Of a stretch of DNA of 64,000 nt, positions 48,125 through 56,299 are shown in pieces (the stretch's first letter is position 1; the number at the start of each line of letters is the position of its first letter). The stretch is taken from contig NZ_FUKN01000005.1 in NCBI RefSeq assembly GCF_900163785.1, forward strand, positions 62,001-126,000, in the 5' to 3' direction. Below the pieces are notes generated by a model. That model had not been told where the DNA came from and did not search any database. It saw only the letters and a list, made by a program, of their open reading frames with translations. The stretch is from Psychrobacter sp. JB385. Lineage in GTDB: Bacteria > Pseudomonadota > Gammaproteobacteria > Pseudomonadales > Moraxellaceae. Position numbers and translations under genes: made by a program.

Positions 48125-49357
48125 ATGCAACCAACGACCCACAATATTATTCAAGACGGTGGTACACCGATCAGACTTTGGACAAAGGGCGTGCCTGTCG
48201 ATCCAAAAGCGCACGACCAGCTGATCAAAGCCTCAAAAATGCCGTTTATTTATAAGTGGCTCGCTGTGATGCCTGATGTCCATGTCGGTATCGGCGCGAC
48301 CATCGGTACGGTGCTGCCGACCAAGGAAGCGATTATCCCAGCGGCAGTCGGTGTCGATATTGGCTGCGGTATGATGGCAGTGCAAACGACGCTGACCACT
48401 GACGACTTGCCTGATAATTTGCGCGGTCTGCGTACAGAGCTGGAAAAAGCCATTCCACACGGTCGCAGCAAGATACGCGGTCGCGGGTCGCGTCGTGATG
48501 TCGGCGCATGGACCAATCCTGATAATTCGGTCAAGGATGGCTGGGGTACATTGGTAGACGACTTTAACTACATTACCCAAAAGCATCCTAAGCTTAAAAA
48601 TACCAATAACTTGACGCATTTGGGGACGCTTGGCACGGGTAACCATTTTGTAGAAGTGTGCTTGGACGAGACCAATCAGGTGTGGATCATGCTGCATTCA
48701 GGTTCGCGCGGCGTAGGCAATGCCATCGGTCGCTACTTTATCGAGCTGGCGCGTGAGGACATGCGCAAATGGTTTATTAATCTGCCTGATAAGGATTTGG
48801 CCTACTTTGCCGAAGGGACTGAACACTTTGATGACTACTGGTTTGCCGTGGGCTGGGCGCAGCGTTTTGCCTTTAAAAACCGCGAAATCATGATGGAAAA
48901 AGCCATCAAAGCACTGCGTCAAGTTGTGACAAAACCTTTTGATGCAGCCGTAAAAGCGGTCAACTGCCACCACAACTACGTAGCAAAAGAAGAGCACTAC
49001 GGCGAGGAAGTCTTTGTCACACGTAAAGGCGCGGTGCGGGCGCGCGTTGGTGAATACGGTATCATTCCAGGGTCAATGGGCGCAAAATCCTTTATCGTGC
49101 GCGGTAAAGGCAATGAAGAATCGTTTTGCTCTTGCTCGCATGGTGCAGGTCGTGTGATGTCACGTACCGAGGCGAAAAAAGTCTTTACTACCGCCGATCA
49201 AATCGCCCAAACCGAAGGCGTAGAATGTCGTAAAGATGCAGACGTGATTGACGAAATCCCAGCGGCGTACAAAAACATTGAAGACGTGATGAGTGCGCAA
49301 AGCGACTTGGTGGAAGTGGTACATACCTTGCGGCAGGTGGTGTGTGTGAAGGGGTGA
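48125..49357 (+). CDS. rtcB: RNA-splicing ligase RtcB
   Basis: 410 aa, equal to the enteric enzyme. It joins RNA 2',3'-cyclic-phosphate or 3'-phosphate ends to 5'-OH ends with GTP and Mn2+. Metal-binding motif VGVDIGCGM and the region THLGTLGTGNHFVEV are intact; the guanylylated histidine lies in CSCSHGAGRVMSR. TAAGGAA precedes the ATG. First gene of the sigma54-dependent operon. Confidence 0.97.
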   Translation: MQPTTHNIIQDGGTPIRLWTKGVPVDPKAHDQLIKASKMPFIYKWLAVMPDVHVGIGATIGTVLPTKEAIIPAAVGVDIGCGMMAVQTTLTTDDLPDNLRGLRTELEKAIPHGRSKIRGRGSRRDVGAWTNPDNSVKDGWGTLVDDFNYITQKHPKLKNTNNLTHLGTLGTGNHFVEVCLDETNQVWIMLHSGSRGVGNAIGRYFIELAREDMRKWFINLPDKDLAYFAEGTEHFDDYWFAVGWAQRFAFKNREIMMEKAIKALRQVVTKPFDAAVKAVNCHHNYVAKEEHYGEEVFVTRKGAVRARVGEYGIIPGSMGAKSFIVRGKGNEESFCSCSHGAGRVMSRTEAKKVFTTADQIAQTEGVECRKDADVIDEIPAAYKNIEDVMSAQSDLVEVVHTLRQVVCVKG

Positions 49358-49374
49358 GTTATAGAAGGACAATC

Positions 49375-49845
49375 ATGAAAAACAAATACGAAAAAATGAC
49401 GACTCCACTACTTCATCCTCGTAAAGAAGAGTATCTATGCGCAGAATATTACGACTTGTATTGGGGACTGGCATGCGCTGAGTTTAAGTTTACACAAGGC
49501 ACTGATACCTACTTCTTTTATAGTTTATCGATTTCTGTAGAACACATATTACTATTTTTGCTTTATCTAGACTTACCAAATCCGTGTCCGACTGTAAAAC
49601 GTTTTGAGCAATTTTATACCAATTTTGATGAAGCATTTGACGACTGGTATGAAATTGAAAACAAGCCATTATTTGTTGAAAACTTAAAACAAGTAACAGT
49701 AGAAAATTACATTAATCTCAGAAGACAAAGAACTGAATTTAATGATAGAGATATACAGATTTTTGAAATCATGGATTTAGCTAAAAGCTTAGTATGGCTA
49801 GTTGAAGATAGTACTGACAATTCATTACTTCTGCGCTACGACTAA
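49375..49845 (+). CDS. Unknown protein in the rtc operon (156 aa)
   Basis: Starts at ATG 49375 with GAAGGA nearby, 17 bp after the rtcB stop, so clearly in the same transcription unit. Low GC. The sequence is helical and aromatic (EYYDLYWGLACAEFKF, SISVEHILLFLLYLDL), with no signal peptide and no motif I recognise. The 'YDLYWGLACAEF ... ISVEHILLFLLYLD' arrangement resembles small helical-bundle proteins. Function unknown; its position suggests a link to RNA damage response. Confidence 0.75.
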   Translation: MKNKYEKMTTPLLHPRKEEYLCAEYYDLYWGLACAEFKFTQGTDTYFFYSLSISVEHILLFLLYLDLPNPCPTVKRFEQFYTNFDEAFDDWYEIENKPLFVENLKQVTVENYINLRRQRTEFNDRDIQIFEIMDLAKSLVWLVEDSTDNSLLLRYD

Positions 49846-49861
49846 TAAAAAGGATAAAAAC

Positions 49862-49912
49862 ATGTACTATGAACTGGAAAGCGTTAATAAAAGGTCTAGG
49901 AGACCTTTTTAG
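49862..49912 (+). CDS. 16-codon mini-ORF ending in a terminator-like hairpin
   Basis: ATG 49862 follows a strong AAAAAGGA ribosome site and encodes MYYELESVNKRSRRPF. Its stop TAG is at 49910, at the foot of the hairpin at 49889. This layout resembles a leader peptide controlling an attenuator, or the stub of a gene cut by the insertion of the RNA element. Confidence 0.45.
   Translation: MYYELESVNKRSRRPF
49889..49911 (+). terminator. Terminator-like hairpin inside the rtc operon
   Basis: Stem AAAAGGTCT / AGACCTTTT with a 3-nt AGG loop and a short T-run. It lies between the 156-aa gene and the structured RNA. A second hairpin, AGCCAAG / CTTGGCT, follows at 49922-49940. Confidence 0.65.
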
Positions 49913-49952
49913 GCTCATAAAAGCCAAGTGGTGCTTGGCTGATAAAAAATAT

Positions 49953-50246
49953 GGGCATGTTGGCAGACAGGTGAGCGAGGATTAGCAAGTGTCTGGGAGA
50001 CAGTTGCCCGAGTGCAAGACGAAGCATAAGCGAAGTTGCCACCGCACAAAACTTATTGTTATTTGCGGTCTAGGTAAAACTAGGTGCAGTAGGAAATCAT
50101 AACTGGGTTTGATAGTAAGGTTAGAAGTGCTTTGCTGGCTCTGAAAACGGTTCACCCATTGCATCAGGCCAATATCATTCTCGGCTGTTCGACTAAAAAC
50201 GGCAGTTATTGCATTGATGCGGGTTCGACTCCCGCCATGTTCACCA
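49953..50246 (+). ncRNA. tRNA/tmRNA-like structured RNA in the rtc operon
   Basis: The 3' end is a perfect tRNA-type module: T-stem GCGGG/CCCGC (50219-50223 with 50231-50235), T-loop TTCGACT, then CATGTTC, discriminator A and encoded CCA (50236-50246). The partner GGGCATG at 49953-49959 completes a 7-bp acceptor stem (five Watson-Crick pairs and two G-U). Pair 3-70 is G-U and base 73 is A, the alanine identity used in tRNA-Ala and tmRNA. About 230 nt lie between, with hairpins such as ACCGCA/TGCGGT and GCTGTT/AACGGC. The T-arm resembles that of tmRNA. The 5' boundary is tentative, since a 7-bp match with wobble is not rare by chance. Confidence 0.6.
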
Positions 50247-50275
50247 TATTTAAAGTTATAAAGAGAATAAAAAAA

Positions 50276-51256
50276 ATGAAAACTATCACGAAGGATATCC
50301 AGCCATATAGCAAACTACCTGAAGGCGAGTTTATTAGCTTATCTAGAGATTACGCGGGTCAATTATTGATATTGATGTCTATCAACTCGACAGATAACCG
50401 TGAAGACCTCAACAATACTAACTCTTTCAAAAAAACGCTAAATCGACAACAGACATATCAGATCTTTCAGACAATAGACGATAGTAGTGCATTATCACTA
50501 TGTGCAGAGGTTACAGCAGAAGTTGATTTTCATAACGTGCAACGCTTTACCAATGGTGATCTTTTACTGGTCAATAGACTCTCTCAATATAGAAATGAAA
50601 ATGACTATGATAAAAATGGCTATATCTATACTGTTGATGGTAGATTAAAGCAACAGCTTCTACTGGGTGACGGTGTTGCAGATGTTCAAACCACAGAACA
50701 TGATATCATTTGGGTCAGTTATTTTTACCAAGGCACATTGGGTCGCTACAGTTCCCACTGGTATGACCTTTTAGGATCAACAGGATTGGTTGCATGGAAT
50801 ACTGATGGTGAAAAAGTATATGAGTTTGAACCTTCGGATGGTTTATATGCTATAGAAGACTGTTATGCATTAAATGTAGTATTTGATACTGCTACTTATG
50901 CTTACTACTTTTACAATGATGATAACGACTGCGGCGAGTTTGACTTAGTACAGATTCAAAACCAAAAAATTACCAATTATTGGCATGTGCCTGTTTCTGG
51001 CAGTAGTGCTTTTATGGTTGATGGTAATAATGCCGTGTTTGACGGTGGTTATGAGCATAGAATGCTATTTTATGTGGTTGAATTACAGAAAGCACATCAA
51101 GCGCGAATTATTCAAAAAGTCATTTTTCAATATGACGGAGAGAACATACTGAAGATGGGAGAAGGCTTTTCTTATCCATGGGCACGTGGTGACAGCTTTG
51201 TAGTGATTAAAAATAGGTACTTATTTGTAATACCGTTTGCTGAGTTTTTCAGCTAA
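50276..51256 (+). CDS. Unknown protein in the rtc operon (326 aa)
   Basis: Translation most likely starts at ATG 50276 (AAAGAG upstream), 29 bp after the RNA's CCA. The longer open frame that begins at 50132 overlaps the tRNA-like RNA and is rejected. The protein is beta-rich with many Asp, Asn, Tyr and repeated short strands (YIYTVDG, YSSHWYDLLGSTGLVAW, FMVDGNNAVFDGG), suggesting a beta-propeller, but I recognise no family. No signal peptide. Low GC like its neighbours. Confidence 0.7.
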   Translation: MKTITKDIQPYSKLPEGEFISLSRDYAGQLLILMSINSTDNREDLNNTNSFKKTLNRQQTYQIFQTIDDSSALSLCAEVTAEVDFHNVQRFTNGDLLLVNRLSQYRNENDYDKNGYIYTVDGRLKQQLLLGDGVADVQTTEHDIIWVSYFYQGTLGRYSSHWYDLLGSTGLVAWNTDGEKVYEFEPSDGLYAIEDCYALNVVFDTATYAYYFYNDDNDCGEFDLVQIQNQKITNYWHVPVSGSSAFMVDGNNAVFDGGYEHRMLFYVVELQKAHQARIIQKVIFQYDGENILKMGEGFSYPWARGDSFVVIKNRYLFVIPFAEFFS

Positions 51257-51330
51257 TTACTTCAGTTTAAATTTTAAAAATAGATATTACTATCGACATA
51301 TATCAGCATCAACAATTATAAGGAACAACA

Positions 51331-51789
51331 ATGAAACTCGCAGAAGCCCTACTTATCCGTAGCGACATGCAAAAAAAGCTGGCACAAATCAAAGGACGTA
51401 TTCGCAGCAATGTAAAAGTCCAAGAAGGCGATACGCCAAACGAAGACCCAAATGCCCTAATGGTCGATGCCAGCCAAATCATTACCGAGCTGAGCATGTT
51501 GATTGAGCGTATTCATCGCACTAATGCCGTCGCTCAGACCAATGACGGTCAATCGATGCTGACGTTACTAATCGAACGTGATACGTTAGAGATGCGTCAT
51601 AAGCTGTTGATAGAGGCGATTGAAGCCACCGATACCGAGGTTGATCGTTATAGCCCTCGCGAGATTAAGTGGCATGTCATGGTCTCAGTCGCAGGTCTGC
51701 AAAAGCAAGCTGATGATATCGCCATGAAACTTCGCAAGATTAACCTTGTCATTCAAGCCAATAACTGGCAGATTGACCTTGTTGAATAA
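51331..51789 (+). CDS. DIP1984 family protein
   Basis: 152 aa, all-helical: MKLAEALLIRSDMQKKLAQIKGRI at the start, LIERIHRTNAV in the middle, WHVMVSVAGLQKQADDIAMK near the end. The 'Lys/Arg-rich coiled' pattern fits the DIP1984 family named after a Corynebacterium protein; the function is not known. ATAAGGA precedes the ATG. Members of this family occur in defence or stress gene clusters, and here it lies in the rtc operon. Confidence 0.82.
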   Translation: MKLAEALLIRSDMQKKLAQIKGRIRSNVKVQEGDTPNEDPNALMVDASQIITELSMLIERIHRTNAVAQTNDGQSMLTLLIERDTLEMRHKLLIEAIEATDTEVDRYSPREIKWHVMVSVAGLQKQADDIAMKLRKINLVIQANNWQIDLVE

Positions 51790-52166
51790 CAATGTCGCGC
51801 AATAAATATTGGACCAATAATACCAAATTCTCTGCGAGCTTAGTATAAGTCAGCAGACTCCCCTTTTGGAACCGACTGGGCGAGTGTCAGACCCCAAACC
51901 GCCACAGCAGGGGGTTGAAAACATACTGTAGTGGCTGCTACGCGTTGCGGGCAAACGCATTTTTCACAACTTATGCCCCGTACTCGTCACTTGGCACAAT
52001 GCACCATTTAGACCTTACCACCAGACACTGACAGTCGGTTTCAATCTTATTATTCATGCTTCTCGTAATTCACGGGCGGCATTTTATTATGCTCTCGTTA
52101 AGTCTATTGTGCTCACGTATGAAGCGTCTTGAGACAATAGTTATATAAGCAATTAAGAAAACCATC
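51790..52166 (+). other. 377-bp structured non-coding stretch before rtcA
   Basis: No open frame. Several hairpins are visible: GCCAC-x2-CAG / CTG-x2-GTGGC (51901-51935) and GCGTT / AACGC (51942-51958). Its GC is higher than the neighbouring genes. There is no T-arm. It could be a second non-coding RNA or a repeat, and its role is unknown. Confidence 0.4.
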
Positions 52167-53285
52167 ATGCCAACCATTACAAAAACCCAAACTCTAAAAA
52201 TCGACGGTAGCACAGGCGAAGGCGGCGGACAAATCATCCGCAGCGCGCTGTCGTTATCGATGCTCACTGGTACGCCAATTGAGATCATCAATATCCGCGC
52301 AGGACGCGCCAAACCTGGATTGATGCGACAGCATTTAGTTTGTGTACAAGCCTCGCAAGCCATATCGGATGCAATAGTAACGGGCGCACAGTTGGGCAGT
52401 ACGTCATTTAATTTCACGCCTAATACCATTCAATCAGGCGATTATATCTTTGATATTGGTTCGGCAGGGAGTACCAGTCTGGTACTACAAACGCTATTGC
52501 CTGCCCTGCTTTTTGCTAATACGAGTGTAGTTTCACCATCCACCGTTACTATTAAAGGCGGTACACACAATCCCCTTGCACCAACCACAGATTTTTTAAA
52601 TCAAGCATTTGTTCCAGCTCTTGCTAAGCTTGGCATGCATGTGAATATTGAACGACAAAAAGTAGGGTTTGCGCCCATCGGTGGCGGTTTCATTAAGGCG
52701 ACCATTACGCCTTTTTTATGCCGTGCTAATACGCCATCATTTACACTTATCGAACGTGTCGATTTGGTTAACATCGCCTTGGTCGCAAGCGTGCTCAATT
52801 TGGATTACGACATTTGCAAACGTGAGCTTGCCAGCGCACAAGCGTCATTGATCGAATCAGGCATCGATGAGACACTGATAACCACTCATAGTCATAAGTT
52901 GCAAGGCATGGGCGAAGGCAATACCTGTTATGCGCAGGTGACCCATCAAGTTGGTGAGCCGTCAGCTCAACCTTATCACCAAGAACAGTATCACCAAGAA
53001 GTGTTTACCTTGCTCGGTGAAAAGCGCAGCTCAGCAGAAAATATGGGCAATCGCCTAGCAGGCTTGGTTAAGCGCTATTTGTTGAGTACTAATGCACTCG
53101 TTGATGAATACTTAACGGATCAGCTTCTCTTACCTTTAGCTTTGTCTGGTGGCGGTAAATTTAGCGCCCGTATGATTAGTGCTCACACCATGACTCAAGC
53201 ATGGCTGATTGAGCAATTTTTACCTGTTGAGATTCAATTTGACGTAGTAGATGACGATAAGACATTGGTCAAAGTCATCGCTTAA
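52167..53285 (+). CDS. rtcA: RNA 3'-terminal phosphate cyclase RtcA
   Basis: 372 aa. Signature IDGSTGEGGGQIIRSALSLS at the N-terminus, GRAKPGLMRQH, and the C-terminal DEYLTDQLLLPLALSGGGKF. The adenylated histidine matches SAHTMTQAWLIEQFLP, aligned with the CHLLTN motif of the enteric enzyme. It converts RNA 3'-phosphate ends to 2',3'-cyclic phosphates with ATP, making them substrates for RtcB. Only a weak ribosome site precedes it. Confidence 0.96.
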   Translation: MPTITKTQTLKIDGSTGEGGGQIIRSALSLSMLTGTPIEIINIRAGRAKPGLMRQHLVCVQASQAISDAIVTGAQLGSTSFNFTPNTIQSGDYIFDIGSAGSTSLVLQTLLPALLFANTSVVSPSTVTIKGGTHNPLAPTTDFLNQAFVPALAKLGMHVNIERQKVGFAPIGGGFIKATITPFLCRANTPSFTLIERVDLVNIALVASVLNLDYDICKRELASAQASLIESGIDETLITTHSHKLQGMGEGNTCYAQVTHQVGEPSAQPYHQEQYHQEVFTLLGEKRSSAENMGNRLAGLVKRYLLSTNALVDEYLTDQLLLPLALSGGGKFSARMISAHTMTQAWLIEQFLPVEIQFDVVDDDKTLVKVIA

Positions 53286-53479
53286 ACACTGTCAGGCTTA
53301 AAGTCGGCATTAGCACACTGTTACTCAATTACTGCGATACGGTGATATCATGTGTGTATGATATAAGCGATAAATTTAAGTCCCTTATACGCGTTCGGTG
53401 ATAGGAATAGCGCTTTTTTACGTCTATCTTTATATTATCTCCGTTTTTTACTATTTACGTATTGTTGTTGAGTATTATC

Positions 53480-55288
53480 ATGCCTGAGTCTCGTACCAAT
53501 CTGAACCCTGAACCCAAAACCAGCTCTCCTTATTGGGTCGGTTTATTACTGCGCTATAGCACTTTTGGCGCGGCAATTTTTCTTCTACTAGCTGGTCTTT
53601 TACTGACCAATTGGTGGCTGATTGTGATTGGTGGGTTTGGGGTGGCACTAGGCATTTATGACTTGGTTCAATCCAAGCATTCTGTTTTAACCAATTATCC
53701 CGTTGCTGGTCATATTCGTTATGTTTTGGAGGATTTTCGCCCTGAGATTCGCCAATATTTATTAGAAGACGATAAAGAACAAGTACCGTTTTCGCGCCAG
53801 CAACGCGCGCTTGTCTATCAACGTGCTAAGAATGTCAGCGACACCAATGCTTTTGGTACGCTAGACAATTTATACACGCATGGTAAAGAGTGGTTTTTGC
53901 AATCAGCTGTCAGCCAGCCTCTAGAAAACAAGGACTTTCGTATCATGGTTGGCGGTGAGCGTTGTCAGCAGCCACATGATATGTCAGTCTTTAATATCTC
54001 AGCGATGAGCTTTGGCAGCTTGTCAGGTAACGCCATTATGGCGCTCAATCAAGGCGCGAAAATTGGTGGATTCACCCATGATACTGGCGAAGGTGCCATC
54101 AGTCCCTATCATCGCAAGTTTGGCGGTGATTTGATTTGGGAGCTGGGTACAGGATATTTTGGTTGCCGTGACGACAATGGTAACTTTGACCCAAAATCCT
54201 TTGCCGAAAAAGCAGCTGATCCACAAGTCAAGATGATCGAAATCAAGATGTCACAAGGTGCCAAACCGGGTAAAGGTGGTGTACTACCTTCTAGTAAAAT
54301 CACTCAAGAGATTGCAGATACTCGTCAAGTACCACTCGGACAAGACTGTATTTCGCCTTCTTCGCACACGGCCTTTAGCACCCCGCGTGAGCTTGTCGCC
54401 TTTTGGCAGCAGTTACGTGACTTGTCGGGCGGTAAGCCAGTTGGCTTTAAGCTATGTGTGGGTCAACCTTGGCAGTTCATGGCGATTGTCAAAGCCATGA
54501 TAGAAACGGACAACTACCCTGACTTTATCGTTATTGATGGCGCAGAAGGCGGTACTGGCGCAGCCCCCGTTGAGTTTATGGATAATGTCGGCATGCCTAT
54601 GGTTGAAGGGTTTTTGCTCGTTCACAATACGTTAGTTGGTGCTGGCATACGTGACAAAATCAAACTTGGCGTGAGCGGTAAAATCGTCTCTGGCTTTGAT
54701 ATCGCTCGTATGATTGCGCTGGGCGCAGACTGGTGTAACTCCGCGCGCGGCTTTATGTTCGCAGTGGGCTGTATTCAGTCGCGCTCTTGTCATACCAATA
54801 CCTGCCCAACAGGCGTTGCCACTCAAGATCCGTATCGCCAAAAGGCGCTCGATGTACCAAGTAAAGCTGAGCGTGTTGCAAGTTTTCATAAAAACACGCT
54901 AAAATCGCTTGCCAGTATCGTCGGCGCAGTCGGTCTACAGCATCCAAGCCAGTTGCAGCCTTATCATATCGCCCGCCGTTTGGATGATGGACAGATCAAG
55001 CTATTATCAAAGTATTTTTATTTTACCGACAAAGACGCCCTACTCGACCATAGCGCGCGTGCAGATGTCTTCAACCAAATGTGGGTCATGGCAAGTCCTG
55101 ATAGCTTCTTAGCCAATAATGATGCGCTCATTGCTTACAATAAAGACTCACGAGACAAGGGTAAAGAAACCAGTGCACCGACAGAGCGAAGCATTGCCAC
55201 TGGTAACTTCGAAAATATCGTCGATGGTGGCAGACTGATTGGCAATGTCAATAATACCTTTCGAGAGTATCCACCCAGTCAGGACTAA
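53480..55288 (+). CDS. FMN-binding glutamate synthase-like protein
   Basis: 602 aa from ATG 53480; upstream TTG codons are unlikely. The N-terminus has two membrane segments (~20-60). The rest is the glutamate-synthase central/FMN barrel: SAMSFGSLSGNAIMALNQGAKIGG, EIKMSQGAKPGKGG, PVEFMDNVGMPMVEG and a Cys-rich motif (CIQSRSCHTNTCPTG) that ligates an Fe-S cluster. It lacks the glutaminase domain and so cannot be a full GltB. Related membrane-linked proteins are common, and their substrate is undetermined. Confidence 0.85.
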   Translation: MPESRTNLNPEPKTSSPYWVGLLLRYSTFGAAIFLLLAGLLLTNWWLIVIGGFGVALGIYDLVQSKHSVLTNYPVAGHIRYVLEDFRPEIRQYLLEDDKEQVPFSRQQRALVYQRAKNVSDTNAFGTLDNLYTHGKEWFLQSAVSQPLENKDFRIMVGGERCQQPHDMSVFNISAMSFGSLSGNAIMALNQGAKIGGFTHDTGEGAISPYHRKFGGDLIWELGTGYFGCRDDNGNFDPKSFAEKAADPQVKMIEIKMSQGAKPGKGGVLPSSKITQEIADTRQVPLGQDCISPSSHTAFSTPRELVAFWQQLRDLSGGKPVGFKLCVGQPWQFMAIVKAMIETDNYPDFIVIDGAEGGTGAAPVEFMDNVGMPMVEGFLLVHNTLVGAGIRDKIKLGVSGKIVSGFDIARMIALGADWCNSARGFMFAVGCIQSRSCHTNTCPTGVATQDPYRQKALDVPSKAERVASFHKNTLKSLASIVGAVGLQHPSQLQPYHIARRLDDGQIKLLSKYFYFTDKDALLDHSARADVFNQMWVMASPDSFLANNDALIAYNKDSRDKGKETSAPTERSIATGNFENIVDGGRLIGNVNNTFREYPPSQD

Positions 55289-55391
55289 ACAATGATGGCA
55301 AAACAGTGATCGAGAAGTAATGACGTGACGATGATAAAACGTTATTACTGATTGCTTATTTATCCTACCTATTAAAAAAGATGTTTTATTG

Positions 55392-56222
55392 ATGCCAAGT
55401 TTCACCTTTACCTCATCTCGTTCTACTTTGTCTTTGGCTGTCCTTGCACTACTCTCATTCAGTATTAGTGCTTGCCAGCAGACGAGTACTGATGCCCCAA
55501 ACAGTGATACAAAAAACTGGTCATGTGAGTCACAAGATGCGCCATTCGCCTATGACGCTTGTCATATTCAAGCTGATGCTTTAACCAGCGGCGATTACTC
55601 ATTGCAGTTGTTTTGGCAACAGCCAGATAGTACGCAGCCTTTGCTTACTTTTGACACATTACTGACAACCTTATCAGCCAACCAAACGCTTAGCTTTGCT
55701 ACCAATGCGGGTATGTATAACGAAAAATTTGCACCGATTGGCTACACTGTTATTGAAGGCGAAGAAAAGCGTGCCTTAAACCTCAAAGAAGGCGGCGGCA
55801 ATTTTCATTTACTGCCGAATGGTGTGCTGTGGTGGGACAAAGCAGGCAATGTTCAAATCACAGAAAGCCATGCCTTTGATGAGCAGCTTAAGAGCGCCGA
55901 AGCAAAGCCGTGGTATGCGACGCAATCTGGCCCAATGCTGGTCATTAATGATGACATACATCCACAATTTGACCCTAATAGCACCTCACTCAAAATTCGC
56001 AATGGTGTAGGCATTTGCAGCGATGGTAGTATCCAATTCGTTAACACCAAAGCGCCTGTTACGTTTTATCAGTTTGCAACGCTATTCAAAGACGAGCTGC
56101 ATTGCTCCAATGCCCTATTTTTAGATGGCGGTATTGCCTCAGCACTGTACGCGCCTAGTATTGATGAAGAGGACAAAAAAGAGATGGGCGTGATGATTGG
56201 CGTGGTAGCGCGGAACGACTAA
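55392..56222 (+). CDS. Phosphodiester glycosidase family lipoprotein (NAGPA/DUF2233)
   Basis: 276 aa from ATG 55392. The signal peptide ends in SISAC, a lipobox. The NAGPA-like fold shows LSFATNAGMYNEKFAPIGYTV, GGGNFHLLPNGVLWWD, QSGPMLVIND and ALFLDGGIASALY. This family contains the human N-acetylglucosamine-1-phosphodiester alpha-N-acetylglucosaminidase; bacterial members probably cleave sugar phosphodiesters of cell-envelope polymers. A strong terminator follows. Confidence 0.87.
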   Translation: MPSFTFTSSRSTLSLAVLALLSFSISACQQTSTDAPNSDTKNWSCESQDAPFAYDACHIQADALTSGDYSLQLFWQQPDSTQPLLTFDTLLTTLSANQTLSFATNAGMYNEKFAPIGYTVIEGEEKRALNLKEGGGNFHLLPNGVLWWDKAGNVQITESHAFDEQLKSAEAKPWYATQSGPMLVINDDIHPQFDPNSTSLKIRNGVGICSDGSIQFVNTKAPVTFYQFATLFKDELHCSNALFLDGGIASALYAPSIDEEDKKEMGVMIGVVARND

Positions 56223-56236
56223 TGGCGTTTAAACTC

Positions 56237-56276
56237 AAAAAAGCACTTAACATGATTTCTGTTAAGTGCTTTTTTA
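56237..56276. terminator. Bidirectional terminator
   Basis: Perfect 16-bp stem AAAAAAGCACTTAACA / TGTTAAGTGCTTTTTT with a 7-nt loop between convergent genes. Confidence 0.93.
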
Positions 56277-56299
56277 TTGGTGCAAATATTTGATTGATA

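Noticed and set aside
50150..50246. An ordinary tRNA gene of ~76 nt ending at 50246
   Set aside because: No D-arm or acceptor 5' strand is present at the expected distance; only the T-arm and acceptor 3' strand are canonical.
49953..50246. The canonical tmRNA gene (ssrA)
   Set aside because: The T-arm is tmRNA-like, but there is no ALAA-type tag frame and the 5' end lacks the tmRNA D-loop sequence, so a true ssrA is expected elsewhere.
50132..50275. N-terminal extension of the 326-aa gene (start at 50132)
   Set aside because: It runs through the tRNA-like RNA, has no ribosome site, and the ATG at 50276 is better placed.
51988..52005. Second sigma54 promoter (TTGGCACAATGCACC) before rtcA
   Set aside because: Only the -24 half (TGGCAC) matches; no TTGC at the right distance.
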